From the NCBI GenBank assembly GCA_032717465.1, contig CM064690.1:28543153-28607152 (forward strand): 64,000 nt of DNA, given 5' to 3'. The notes beneath the pieces were generated by a model. That model did no database searches. It had not been told where the DNA came from and was given only the letters and a program-made list of their open reading frames with translations. This DNA is from Coenobita brevimanus. Taxonomy: Eukaryota; Arthropoda; Malacostraca; Decapoda; Coenobitidae. Shown here piece by piece: positions 45,367 to 57,474 of the stretch (within the stretch, counting starts at the first letter, position 1; each line of letters opens with the position of its first letter). The position numbers and the translations under genes are program-made.

Positions 45367-48300
45367 CTGATTTGGGGAATTAAACATCATAATACTTGTA
45401 TGATATTCCCCCAGCAACTTCTAAATGACCATTCTTTCCAAAAACATTGTCCAAAGTCATGAGCTTAGCTTTGGAGGACTTGATAATAATCATCATCATC
45501 ATCATCATCATCTGGACCTCCTTTCCCACTCTAGGGCAGGGTGAGAAGCAGCAACGGCCAGACAGCCTAAGTTTGCCCAATTCACTGGGCCATGCTCCCA
45601 TTCACTCATCATTCAAACCCAAGGAATCTAGACTCCATCAGAGAGGCCTAAAAAATTTCATCACATTCTGTAGCTTCACTTATACCTTGATAATAATGCT
45701 TATTCTAAAAGAAGAGCAAGTACAGTATATAATATGGCTACATGAAAATAAGACAGAAAAAGCCTTATGCCACTTACTTAAAGACCTTAATGTTGTCCTC
45801 ACTGGGTTCATGGCCAGAATTTTGAACAAATATTTCTGCCAGTGTGCGAGCAAGGTGAGTCTTGCCAGAGGCTGGTGGTCCGGCCAGCACAAGGCGGGGA
45901 TGGGCAAGGAAGAGGGAGGCAAGGGGGGTGAGGGCTGGGGAAGGGGTCAGGCTGGTGAAGCAAGCAGAGGACAAATTGCCTACTGCCTCACTTTCACGTT
46001 TCTGCTGCACTCCCTGCTTGAAGAAAGGGTCAGAAGTGTACAGAACTAAAATCAATGCATGAGGGTCAGACTCATGTATAAGTGAAATGAAACAATAAAG
46101 GTCGTACTTTAACAGAAAACAACTGGAATTACCATACAAGGATCAAACTTAAATATAACTGAAATTTGTGGTCAGACTTCTACTGTATATTGAAATCATG
46201 GTGTTGTACAGTGTAAAGGTCATATTATCTAACTGAAATTTTAGCATATGAATCAGACCTGAATACAAAAAATAAGAGTAAGAAAAGCAAGAGTGGTATA
46301 TCTGACCTTGAGCCAGACATGTAGGGCATCAACATTCCCAACACAGTAGCCGCATGGGAGGAGCTCCGGGCGAGGCAGGCCTGGCCCACTGACAACACCC
46401 TCCACACGGTAGCACAATAAACAACCACTTGAGTCCAACCCCAGTGCTGATACAGGGTCCACACGGTTACCATAGTCCTACAAGGAGACAGATGCTGGGA
46501 CTGTGCTGTTATTTCCTTCCTAATAATAGTGCAGAAAGATCTAACACTGATTTTTTTAAAAATCATTTCCTTCAATTGACAGACCAGTGTGTCCATTCCT
46601 CATCCATTCCATAGGTGGGAAGATTAGGCTGATGCTGATGTAATCCTAAATGAGAGGACCTTCCTGTATAAAGTTCATGATATATACTAGGACCTAAAAC
46701 TGTACATCACAAATCACCAAGTCATGAGAACATCAATCAAACAAGAGTTAAAACATTAAAGCAATATTCACCACTAATAACTTTCCAGTAATCAATCTCT
46801 TACTTTTACCTTAAGTGAGTTGATGACCATGGTGTCAAGGTCATCCCAGGTGGTCTTGGATCCCACTGTGATGTTGCCGATGTGTGTGAGGTGGCTGGGG
46901 TCAAGAACAATATCACAAGCCTGGGATGGTGAACACAAGCTTAGACGATTCACGAGCAATACTTTCACTGGCCGCCCATCCTCTCTCATGCTCGATATGC
47001 CAATGCCTGGGTATGAGAAACAACAGTTTATGTATAAACATGTTCTTAACCACAATATTTATGTTCCTATACATGTCATTCACATCTACACACTTTAGGA
47101 GCAGTAAAATGGTATGTTTTGTACCTTCAGATCACAACATCACTTTCAATGCCATTTACCCACACATCATATAACTGCAAAAGTTTACTCATTCATGTAC
47201 AGCACAGTGATCCCTTGGTTATGGAACACTTGGTTAGAGTGGCTTTGTTAAAATTCTTGCTTTTCCACATGGCATCACTCAAATTTGGAGAAACTTTCTG
47301 CACTGGAGTGGTTAGATATGGTATTCAATGAACCCTTAACTACAAAGGTCTCCTTTACATTAAATTAACCTCATGGTGTTATCAAGAATAAAATAAAATA
47401 CGTGAAATTGGACTGAAAAAGCTAAAGGAACCTCTGTATTACGAAAGAAGAATGTAAAACTAAATCAAGAAGCTGTACCATTTCCAGTGTGCTTCTTCTT
47501 CAGCGTGAGCGTGGAGAAAGTGTGCGTAAGAGAGCCGAGGATGTGGTCAGCTGTGGCTCCCTTCTGCCCCTTCACCACCTCCACTAATCTTTTGTTCTCC
47601 TCTATTAGACCAACTACTTCACCCTGTTGCCAAGGACAAAATAGAAGCTGTACAAATAAAGCTATCATTATCTTCATCACAGTCCTCCTCCTCCTCCTCT
47701 TCCTCCTCATCATCATCATCATTATCATCTCAAGGTTCAATCAAAGGAGGTGAGAAGAGATAACATACACTAGAAAAGGAAACTGACAAATATGAATAAC
47801 TGACCAATGCATGTATTCACCCACTATTCAAGTCTTTACAACTTCTGGCTTCATGCTGCAATAAGATCACTTAATGAACACCTGCACGACAGGTGTTCAT
47901 GTATTTATTTACTGTATCATAAAGTACAGTACTTTCATTTTCTACGGTTCTCTTGCCCTCCTCTTCCATCAGCTTCACTTACATTATTTTACTGTATACT
48001 GTTTTACCATCCAAGTATTATCAGTATCAACTCTTTTAGTATGATTATACTATCTAACAATGCTTCTACTGAATTATATGTGGTTAAACATTACCTTCAG
48101 CTTAATTAATGAACCTTTAAACTATATCACTTAAATGACAATGCTGATAGTTTTAATTCATTACATGGTCACAAGGAAATTCATCCAAGACATATATTAT
48201 TCTAGAAGAAGCTGTTTTCAGGATTCTAAAATTAAAAAGCAAAATGAGAAATATCTGCAAAGACCTGGAGTCTTGCAATGGTGTCTGCCTGGGCCTGTAG

Positions 48301-51300
48301 TTGGTGTTGGGCTGACAGCACCTCCAGCCTGGCTTCTGTCAGTGCTTGTTCCTTTTCCCTGATTTCAAGATGTAGACGTGACACCATCTCACTCTCCTCA
48401 AACACATTCCTGAGGAGAACAGCAAATATTATATTCTGTCCTCTTTAACTTGGCTTAAAAATACCATCTCTCCATCTGTATCCCGACCTGTCATAAGTCC
48501 AAAATTTCATCATAAATTACAACCTCTCCTTAATCATGTGCAGTTTTCATTACCTGGTCTAACACCTTCAGACCTCTATGGCTGTCAGGCATATATGTAT
48601 TTTCTTTCCATTTATAAACATTCACTATCACAGATCAGAGTCATTTACAAGGTTCATTATACTGCACAAATTACATTTCATACATATATATTTTTAAAGT
48701 TCTGTAGCAATTACCAACTTTTTTCAATATAAAAGTGTAGAGATAGCATGAAACTGTAAAAGATAATGTAAGCTCTGAAACACAATCATAGTGTAAGTGA
48801 TAATACACACTGGTGCTTTTGTATCTTCTGTTGTGCCGGCTTCTTGTTCGGCTGGGCAGGTTGGCGTGCATGAGGTGGTGGCGTTGGCAGGTGTCTGACA
48901 GCTGTGTTGACGGTGTGGTGCAGTGGCAGCTCCTGGGGGTTCTCCTCGGGGGCACCGTCACCTTGTTTACGTTTCCTCCCATGCCGACCGAACGCACGTC
49001 GGAAGGAACTACGCAGCTGTGAATGGTGTGTGAGCAGCAATGACTTGACTCTCTTGAGGGAGTGACAATACCTGTGGTCTTCATCAATACTGAAACATTA
49101 TTAGATAAACTAATTCTCATAGACATCTTAACCCATTTGCCATGTTGAGAAAGGGCACAGAGATTTTGGATAAGACTCTTAGATCTCTTTTGGGACATAC
49201 TTGGATGAGAAAGAAGACATATTTTGTGTTGTAAGAGGTACAGTACGAGGCTGTCTGCAACACAAGTGCTGGGTGGTGGGGTTGATTAATCTCAAAACAT
49301 ACATTTTCAACCCCAACCCCACCCCTTTCACCTGTCTCTTACTGCACACACAGACACTGATGGTACTCCTTTTCCTCAACCTCTATGGGTATAGCCTAAT
49401 ATCAAGTAGTTCAACATACATCAAACCTCAAGGTACTTTGCACAACAACCAAAACTTTCAATCATGACCACAGTCCATTTCTGAAGCTATTCAGTCACCA
49501 TCTCCCACTTTTAAAATAGAAGAGTACTGTATTTATATTAATCAATACTGTATACAGTACAATGTACTACTCTATCCAAACAAAAGTCAGCTGACACTTA
49601 CCAGTTCTTGCCAGCTGTGGTGATAATTTAGTAATATGAAGTAGGCAACAAAAGAATATGAGAACCAAGGACACTCTATGAGGTTTGAGAAGGAATGAGA
49701 AATATGAAACAAAGGACACGATGCTGCCAAGGGACCACAGGTGAACTTTTGTTTGTGAATAGTACACTGCACTAATATGCAAAGATGAAACCTGCATTTT
49801 TTTTAACAATCCACTTTCTACAAATTACACAGTGCTTCTTATACACAGATTACTGTAAAGGATGGTCCCAGAGAATATGAGTGGAAATAATGTAAAAGGT
49901 GATCCTTCTCTAATAACCCATTAAATCTACTTCTGTAAAAGTTAGTACACTGTACAAGAACCTGTACATAAGTATGGTACTACAGCATTAAATATGAATA
50001 CTGTGGCTTCCCAGGATAAGTTACTACATTATATACATTACACTGTATGAAATTATAGGCACTATTTCCAAATTTATAATACAGCCCAAGTACGGAAGCA
50101 AGCAGCAGGAAGCAGGAATAATGTAAGGAAATGACGCTACAACTCAGTTTAAGAACAGGTTATGGGTTAATAATTACCATAAGACTATCAACAGCAAGAT
50201 TTAGCTAATATTTCTAGGATTAGAAGAGAACTAACAAAATAACCATTAGGCATTTGGAATGAAGATCATATACATTATTATTGTTATCAATATTACATCA
50301 ATGTGACATCTCCAAATTCAGAGCAGGTACACATACTGTACTGTAAAATTATTAATATTTTTTTTTTATGGCACTACCTTCATTGTCCCATCAGGAGTGT
50401 AGGGGCCCAGGGCTAGGCTACTCGGTCCAGACATTTAAGGCAAGAATGACCAGTTAAATCACCTGAATGGCTTTATGTAAGCAATACTGTACACCCCAAG
50501 GATCCCATGGATTTGAACCCTTTCTGAACCACATCTGGCTTGAGTGCCTTAACCCACTAGACCACCAGAAATCTATTTGTTGGTTATAATGGTTACCACC
50601 CAATGTAACAAATGGTTTCCTGGGTAACTGGAAATTTTTTAGTTTGTCACTCAGTGTCAATTCTCCTGAAGACAGCACTACAGCAAGTAAGTGGATGGTG
50701 GGTGTCCCTGGCAAATAATGCTATTCCTTATGGTTATTCTGGAAGTTCCTTATTAATCTGTACTGTATTTCAACATATTCAGCTCAAGAGAGTTTGATCT
50801 CTACAACTTAATATCATACAAATTCATAAAATATTCATATAAAACTAAGTTCAGAGATTTCATACACCTTAAGCTTAACTACTGTACAGCAATGAAAGCT
50901 TAACCTGCGCTTACCCAACTCCTCTTTTTAAGCTTAGCCTGGGTGGTGGCGTTATTAGCGTCGGGGTGCGTGGCATGAGTGTGGTTAAGAAGGCTGCAGT
51001 GTGGCGTAAGTGCAGGAGTAAGCGAGTGAGAGCCCAGCGAGGTGTAGGACGACAAGGACGCCCCACTGACTGTTGACGTGACGCTGGATACGCTGTCACA
51101 CGAGAGCTGACGTTCCATCGAATGACACCCTGCAGGAAAGACAACAAAGAATGGTAAATCCTTTGTTATATACTGGTATTTCATAAACCTTCTTTTTAAT
51201 GCTGTTTTTACTATTTTGACCACAGTAAATTACAAAAAATTTGCTTATCAAAGTATCACCACTATCTATGAAGCTGATTTACCAATTTTCCCAATTACAG

Positions 51301-53888
51301 TACATCTATCTATCTATCTATTGCCAGATGCCATAATCCCGTACGGGGTGGCCATTTGACTCTGAGTTATTTGTTTTACAGGGAGGGGCACTAACCCTCC
51401 ACCAACCCACTTGACACGTAGGGAGAACGTATGGTTTGGTTATATGGTTACCACCCAGTGCTGTAAATGGTTTCTTGGCTTGCAGGAAACCATTTGGCTT
51501 GTTACTCAATGTAAAGCCACCTGTAACAGAAAGAAAAGCATTAAGTAGTGACAAGAAAGATGGGAGAAATAGGAAGAGGAGGGCAGGCACAGAAAAAGAA
51601 TGATAAAGGCTAAGGAAGAAGTAGGCAGCACATTACAGTACATGTTGTATTAAAAAATCTTGTGATATTATGGAACATTGTCCTGTCATATAATGAGGAT
51701 TTCCTGTTCAAGGTACTGTAAGATACTGTATATATATATATGTTGCATCATGGCGAGTTATATACCAAAGCATTATGATGAACTACAGTACAGTGTATTA
51801 AAAATCTATGATATATTGACACTAGAGTCCTACAATAATATAGTACTGTAATACAGAGAAATTATACAGTGTTAGGCATTTTGATATCACAGTACCATGA
51901 GCTGTTCAAATGGAGGAATTATACCCACATATGGAAATACTGCTCACTGGGACGATACAAATGTTTCTGCTCAGCTTAACTATGGTCCAAGTAAGGCGAA
52001 AACTATGATCTTTTCCTAAAAAACATTTCCATATGTGGATATAGTTCTTCCATACAGTAATTTAAATATCTCATACAATTCTTAATGAAGCTGACATCTA
52101 AATATCAGTACAGCACTACTGTCAAAACAAATCATTTAAACACCATCACAATACTTAAGATAAATGACATGTGACAAGACAAGACTTACCTGAGGTGACT
52201 GTCTGACACACAGCTGAACTCTGTTGCCTCAACACTGCAGCTGTCTTCCTCAGTTCCGCTGCCTCTGTCTCCTGAGGTGAAAAAGAAACTACATTTCACA
52301 TTCTGCTGGGTGTAAAAGTAGCTGTCACACTACATCAGTTATACACTCAGTTGCAATAGTTTCAATGAAGGTTTTCCTTAACCCCTTGTCAAGCTGAAAA
52401 ATGTTGTGCTTCTGCACAATAAAGTACCATCAACAATACATCTACTGTACTCATTAATGATTTACGGTTCTACATAACACAGTGGACACTACCAACTGTT
52501 AGACAGACAAGGGACTGAAATGTACTTTAATATCTCTCTGATATCAAGTGTACTGACTTTATATTGTATACAGTAATACTGCTGAAGAGACTGTTTACTT
52601 TTATTGTAGCACAATTATTATAATTAACACATACCTGAACATTTTGAAGTCCATCTCCAGTCTTACCTTAAGGTCAGGGGAAGAAGCAAGACGCTCTAAT
52701 CGGTCGGTCACACTCGTCATCGTCTGTTCTAGTGCACTCACCATGCTGGCCTGCAAGATGAGGAACAATAATGAAAGAAATACGAGTGGTGGTGAAGAGT
52801 GTACAATACTGTATCTAATAATACTCTAATGATAGCTGTATAACTGCATCACTAAAAACTCTTAACACATCTACTGGAGACTCAATTTCTGCCACCAAAG
52901 GATGTTATTCAGCTTAAAAGAGACATCTCATAATGAAGAGGTAAGTTTTATTTAACTTTAAACCAGAGATAATACATCACATCCTTTCATGGACTCACCT
53001 GTGAGAACGCAGGACAAGAACGATATCTGGACCTGCGCGTGGCCACCTCCCACCAGGGCAGTTGTGACCTGTCCCTCCGAGCCACCATAGTCTTCTGACC
53101 CGACCCACTGCCCCCTCGCTCCTCCCACAGAGGCTCCATCGTCCATGTAGGGGCAGTGGCAGGGTGGCAGCAGGGGTGGTGGCACGGGGTGGTAGCGGTG
53201 GTAGTGGCAGGGGGAGGGATAGTGACCGAGGGGGTGCTACGGGACCGCCCCCTCTTGTTACCCCCTGCACGGATAGTGGCAAAACCATCGTGGATTGCCC
53301 TCATACCTGTCGATGTACCAAAAGTATACTCAATTTCTCAAAGTGGCATCAAAGAACTACTGGGTATGTTATCAGAATGTATATTAATGTACTCAAGAAA
53401 AGCCCATGACAAAGTACACAAGGTTGGCTGCCTCGTGAAATTACAAATCAACGTAAAAAAAACAGACAGTGTAAACCATGAAAAGAATTTATGGGATGCA
53501 AACAATAATGGAGGACAGACACTGGTAATGATGACCAAACCATCCCTACAAGATATGAGAATTTTCCAGCTAGTGGTAAGTGAGGTGCAATATATGGACT
53601 ACCCTATACTACCTGACGTACCATTGCCAACCACGCTGTTACTACCAACACCCCCTTTGCCAACAGGTGTGGTGGTGGTGGTAGGCAGATGGAATAGGAC
53701 GTGGTGGTGGTTGTGGTTGTTGGTGTGGTTGGTTGTGGTGGTGGGTGGGGCAGGGAGGTGTCCATTGTGCTGGTGGTGGGGGAGGTGGGGGAGTCCATTG
53801 GGGGTGGTGGTGGGGATGGGGGGGAGGCGGCGGCCGCGGGGTAAGGTGGCATAACCCAGCTCCGTCATGCCCTCATCTGCCCACCACT
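41813..53888 (-). CDS. sick: Neuron navigator / sickie (NAV, unc-53) homologue, 3' part, 16 exons
   Basis: Sixteen exons with GT..AG introns give one uninterrupted frame of 1,291 residues ending at 41813. The 5' end lies upstream of 53888. Numbering from the first visible residue: Pro/Thr/His-rich segment 1-195; predicted coiled coils 195-250 and 391-438 (LTEARLEVLSAQHQL matches vertebrate NAV); LRSSFRRAFG basic block 322-331; GNITVGSKTTWDDLD and DPVSALGLDS blocks 530-575; PELLPCGYCVG about 591; Walker A GPPASGKT 654-661; Walker B VIILDD 791-796; HCNFRWSTL..EPVRGLLGRVLRRK 839-863; DVGIGPGLLIDCP and WFTEVWN; ending DWVLTTYPW at about 970; then a ~320-residue tail. Family proteins bind microtubules and actin regulators and guide axons and migrating cells. 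An 80-residue Ser/Thr/Pro-rich insert splits the ATPase core. Orthology is firm; the symbol follows the Drosophila gene. Confidence 0.93.
42857..42956 (-). CDS. sick: NAV exon o (C-terminal tail)
   Basis: (R)ISALDIRPKEANVSTNRT..YVPFSMRQQ between TTTTTGCAG and GTAATG. No counterpart recalled in vertebrate NAVs. Confidence 0.82.
43218..43640 (-). CDS. sick: NAV exon n (AAA+ C-terminal half)
   Basis: (R)WSTLSMQQEPVRGLLGRVLRRK .. DVGIGPGLLIDCP .. WFTEVWNSRLVPYI .. DWVLTTYPW ..DQLT, between TTTTCCTTAG and GTAACA. Aligns block by block with vertebrate NAV C-termini. Confidence 0.95.
44123..44246 (-). CDS. sick: NAV exon m
   Basis: (S)GVVETLQRCLPTTLHSGPAIIATCCP..LQIHCNF, between TGTGTCAG and GTATGC. 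Corresponds to the vertebrate block ending PNL.LHHNFRW. Confidence 0.9.
44767..45104 (-). CDS. sick: NAV exon l (Ser/Thr/Pro insert and Walker B)
   Basis: Begins VTGDNSLELCQMLTNIWPRG, then about 78 residues almost wholly Ser, Thr, Pro and Ala, then APPAVIILDDLHAA before GTAAGT. The insert sits between the helix after Walker A and the Walker B strand, where vertebrate NAVs have only a short linker. Confidence 0.92.
45778..46013 (-). CDS. sick: NAV exon k (Walker A)
   Basis: Starts GVQQKRESEAVGNLSS, contains HPRLVLAGPPASGKTHLARTLAE (P-loop), and ends ..SEDNIKVF plus AA before GTAAGT. The acceptor is a tandem AAGCAG, so a one-Gln variant is possible. Confidence 0.93.
46307..46477 (-). CDS. sick: NAV exon j
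   Basis: 57 codons in phase 0: DYGNRVDPVSALGLDSSG .. PELLPCGYCVGNVDALHVWLK, between CTCCTTGTAG and GTCAGA. DPVS.LGL and ELLPCGY.VG are NAV hallmarks. Confidence 0.92.
46810..47006 (-). CDS. sick: NAV exon i
   Basis: Starts (G)IGISSMREDGRPVKVLLVN and ends ..VINSLK before GTAAAA. HIGNITVGSKTTWDDLD matches vertebrate IG.ITVGDKTKWDVLD. Confidence 0.91.
47479..47623 (-). CDS. sick: NAV exon h
   Basis: From TTGGCAACAG GEVVGLIEENKRLVEVVKG to ..LKKKHTGN plus one base before GTACAG. Contains EENKRL, typical of the end of the NAV coiled coil. Confidence 0.87.
48265..48409 (-). CDS. sick: NAV exon g (coiled coil)
   Basis: Starts NVFEESEMVSRLHLEIREKE and ends ..LQAQADTIARLQ. ALTEARLEVLSAQHQL matches vertebrate LTDVRLEALSSAHQL. 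The donor is weak (CAG|GTCTTT), but no other in-frame GT precedes the stop. Confidence 0.88.
48811..49016 (-). CDS. sick: NAV exon f (basic LRSSF block)
   Basis: Starts LRSSFRRAFGRHGRKRKQ after CATTCACAG. Ends ..QQKIQKH plus two bases before GTGTGT. LRSSF..AFG is a strongly conserved NAV motif. Confidence 0.9.
50372..50720 (-). mobile_element. Composite SINE, best complete copy (NAV intron)
   Basis: Minus-strand order: head (GTGGATGGTGG inverse, 50690-50720), central block (GGAAACCATTTG.. GGGTGGTAACCATTATAACC), tRNA-like A box TGGTCTAGTGG (plus 50554-50564), B box GGTTCAAATCC (plus 50509-50519), 3' module ending near 50372 (CTGGGCCCCTACACTCCTGA). Lies in the intron between NAV exons e and f. 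Confidence 0.8.
50915..51129 (-). CDS. sick: NAV exon e (Ser-rich)
   Basis: Starts (G)CHSMERQLSCDSVSSVTS and ends ..AKLKKRSW before GTAAGC. The KKRSW end plus the next exon's LRSSF mirrors the vertebrate KKKNWLRSSF junction. Confidence 0.9.
51304..51600 (-). mobile_element. SINE with LINE-like 3' end (NAV intron)
   Basis: Same layout as 32,066-32,250 but longer at its 5' side: (TATC)n tail, LINE-like end, body shared with the 5S SINE, central block, then an A/G-rich head (GGGCAGGCACAGAAAAAGAA) also seen near 27,430-27,540. Confidence 0.8.
52190..52271 (-). CDS. sick: NAV exon d (coiled coil)
   Basis: 27 codons plus one base: ETEAAELRKTAAVLRQQSS..VCQTVTS, between CACCTCAG and GTAAGT. Resembles the vertebrate NAV segment with ..VELRKTI.. 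and ..AQ.VI.G. Confidence 0.87.
52667..52750 (-). CDS. sick: NAV exon c (coiled coil)
   Basis: 28 codons, phase 0 at both ends: ASMVSALEQTMTSV..DRLERL..DLK between CTTGCAG and GTAAGA. Heptad-like hydrophobic spacing. Confidence 0.85.
52999..53306 (-). CDS. sick: NAV exon b
   Basis: From ATCGACAG (G)MRAIHDGFATIRAGG to ..SCPAFSQ before GTGAGT. Arg/Ser- and Pro/Thr-rich low-complexity region (GRSRSTPSVTIPPPATTT). The frame joins exons a and c cleanly. Confidence 0.78.
53613..53888 (-). CDS. sick: NAV exon a (Pro/Thr/His-rich)
   Basis: Begins after TTGTTACAG with a split codon then WWADEGMTELGYATLPRG. Ends ..VVGNGTS before CAG|GTAGTA. A second in-phase donor (ATG|GTACGT, 9 nt earlier) would also keep the frame. 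Very rich in Pro, Thr, Asn and His. The missing base of the first codon must come from an exon not visible in this window or not recognised. Confidence 0.8.
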
Positions 53889-53889
53889 C

Positions 53890-55260
53890 TGTAACAATAA
53901 TAATAATAATCTATATGATAATGATCCGATTTCTGAATGTATGTACCGTAACACAGCAAAAATGACGCAATGCAGCTCAATTTTTGTTAGAGCAAGGTAA
54001 CATTAAAATGCTCCAACTTGAGGAATAAAACAATTTCCAATCCAATTAGGCCACTAGTTCCTGAGTTATGACTCATTATTGGCCTTTTACTTCAAATTTA
54101 GTGCTGGATTGCTTTTAGTGGAGGGGATGGATTCGTTCTTGGTCCAGCATTGAAATTACCAGCATGAAAAGAGAGAAGACTGATGTGTTTGTTGTATTAT
54201 CACTCTCTTTCCCCTCCTTCCTCCCTCCTTATACTCCTAAAATTGTATACTATAATGCCATAGTATAATTTGGCATAATAGCAAACATTGCTATCCTGCC
54301 TCTCTCTCTCTCTCTCTCCCCGGACAAAACGCTGGGACGTGATGAAGAATTTATAAACTCTAGAAAGCTGAAAACAGTACATCTGAATTTCATGTATTAA
54401 CGGATATGTCTCTCTCTCTCTCTCTCTGATGACTCTTTCATTTCAGTGACACTCTCTTTTGCTGTATGTTCCCATGTCGATGTCGTTCTAATATCAATAC
54501 AGTTTGCATCAATAAGACAAAAGATAATGATATGTAACGTGCAAAATACACCGCTATGGAAAAAGCAATTCTCTGGACATTAGGAAAACGTTTTACGAAA
54601 TCTCCACAGCAGCTTAGAATACGAAGCATATAATCATCCTAGATGTTTTAATTTCGACATGGTTTGCACCACATACACACAAGAGGATGCTGTGGCGCAA
54701 TGTGCTGAGTAAATCGCTATGGGAAACGTGTTAAGAATCTAAATAACTTTTATGAGGTTTCACACAGTCAGGGAAGCACACGGGGATACAATTCAAACAT
54801 CCACCAACCCACGTCGTGAGTCAGAGGTATACATACGGACCAGTATTCTGGTCCGTTAAGGAAACTCCCTAACACCTTTTCCTAAGTGATTTATTTTGCT
54901 TGTTACACCTTACTGTCCTTCTCCTGGTGGCGCGGTTGATAAAGCACTACACCCTCAATCCAACTGACCCGAGTCTGAGCACCGTTGAGGCCACGCAGCT
55001 TGCGTGGGAGAGGTCAGTTCTCACCTGTGAAGTGTTGTTCAAGGTGCACTGTGGTGGAAAACCCGCAAGGGATCGAAACTAAGCGGTGTAAAGATTAGGT
55101 GGTTTGTCTCCTTGTGCCTACGCCTCAGTCCAACCTTAGTGAGGCTTGGAGGTGTGTCGGCGCTCCTAAGGAGCTGCCAGGGTCACAATGTTGACCCCCT
55201 CTGGTTAGGATACTTGATTAACAACCTGAGTATTTTCAGCCACTGGCTATGATGAATAAA
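53890..55260. other. NAV upstream/intronic stretch with dispersed motifs and a tRNA-like SINE
   Basis: Short CT tracts at 54298-54318 and 54411-54427; ATCGCTAAGG-type motifs at about 54536, 54706 (plus) and 54866-54923 (minus). No NAV exon recognised. Confidence 0.5.
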
Positions 55261-55265
55261 TAAAC
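54924..55265 (+). mobile_element. tRNA-derived SINE, candidate
   Basis: GGTGGCGCGGTTGATAAAGC (A-box-like) and GAGTCTGAGCACC (B-box-like, 54971-54983) at tRNA spacing, then a ~270-bp body and an AATAAATAAA-type end. Abuts a minus copy of the dispersed motif. Confidence 0.6.
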
Positions 55266-55283
55266 CGAAAATTATAATCATTA

Positions 55284-55285
<2 letters not shown>

Positions 55286-55328
<43 letters not shown>
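55286..55328. repeat. (AC)n microsatellite
   Basis: About 43 bp of AC. Confidence 0.93.
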
Positions 55329-55330
<2 letters not shown>

Positions 55331-55518
55331 ACAACATGGGTAAAAAAAAAAAAATCAATCACAATTTCTCAGGACTAAAGCCAAACAAATGAATAATATC
55401 TGAGTAACACCCGATCCACCTCCAAACCGCATTCAAAAATAGCTTAATTCTTACTTTCAGTCAAGGACGAGTGGGGTACAGTTAGAAGGCTCAGGGAAAT
55501 ATGCACAGTGCTAAAAAA

Positions 55519-55794
<276 letters not shown>

Positions 55795-55924
55795 CGGGGA
55801 CAGGCGTGGTGGGCGGGGCAATGCGACCACGCCCTTGATGTGTGAGACCAGGGGCGCCACGGCACTGATTACCACGATAGATAGATAGATAAACAGAGAG
55901 AGAGAGAGAGAGAGACTGGAACGA

Positions 55925-56130
55925 AAGAGATGTTGGGCCGAGAGGAGATTAGGAGAGAGATGCTGAGCCGAGAGGAGATTAGGAGAGAGATGCTGAGCCG
56001 AGAGGAGATTAGGAGAGAGATGCTGAGCCGAGAGGAGATTAGGAGAGAGATGCTGAGCCGAGAGGAGATTAGGAGAGATGCTGAGCCGAGAGGAGATTAG
56101 GAATAAGATGCTGAGCCGAGACGAGATTGG
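55925..56130. repeat. 30-bp minisatellite
   Basis: GATGCTGAGCCGAGAGGAGA plus TTAGGAGAGA repeated about seven times, nearly perfect; the minus frame reads LLSAQHLSPN repeats, an effect of the 30-bp period. Confidence 0.92.
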
Positions 56131-56434
56131 TGACAGGTCAAAAAAATACGAATCAAACACACACCAGGACGAAAAGAGCAAAACCAAGACATTAGGATTA
56201 AAAAGTATGCATTAGGTATAGAAAATGACGAAAAATAAAACGAAGACGCCAGAGAGAAGGGTGAAAGGGAACTAGAGAGAGAGAGGGGGGGGGGACGAAA
56301 AAATGATTAATCGGGCAAACCAGGGAAACGAACAATAATGGAATGAGTAACGACGAACGAGATCAGGAGGAAAGATGACGACACATAGAAATTATGACGA
56401 AACAAAGATGATGAGGAAATCCGGGGTACAGTAC

Positions 56435-56690
56435 CTTCGGACGAACCCAGGTCAGATTAAGACGAAATCGGGGTAAAGATGAACCCAGGTCAGATTAGGA
56501 CGAAATCGGGGCAATGATGAACCAAGGTCAGATTAGGACGAAATCGGGGCAATGATGAACCCAGGTCAAATGAAAACGAAATCGGGTAAAGACGAACCCA
56601 GGTCAGATCTGGACGAAATTCGGGTTAAATGCGAACCCAGGTCAGATCAAGACGAAATTCGGGCAAAGATGAACCCTAGATGAATTAAAA
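56435..56690. repeat. 38-40-bp degenerate minisatellite
   Basis: GAACCCAGGTCAGATTAGGA plus CGAAATCGGGGTAAAGAT repeated about seven times. Confidence 0.85.
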
Positions 56691-56921
56691 CGAACCCGGC
56701 TGTGATTAGGAAGAGCCAAAAAATAAATAAATAAATAAAAAGAAAGTGTACGAACCGAACGCAGATAAGGCCGAACACCACGTATTTCTCGCATCCCACA
56801 TTCAAATTTCTTCCCCCTGAAAATTATTATCCTGGACCCCGCAATTTCCCTGAGATTAATTCTGCACTTAGGCAAACTGTCGTTCTTTTATGATCGGGTA
56901 ATAATACAGGAATTGATTTCT

Positions 56922-57470
<549 letters not shown>

Positions 57471-57474
57471 TTTC

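Noticed and set aside
53156..53854. 232-codon plus-strand ORF
   Set aside because: Antisense to NAV exons a and b and spans their intron; Val/Gly/Trp-rich because it reads the complement of Pro/Thr/His codons.
55925..56130. CRISPR-like array
   Set aside because: Units are contiguous 30-bp tandem repeats with no unique spacers, in a eukaryotic genome.
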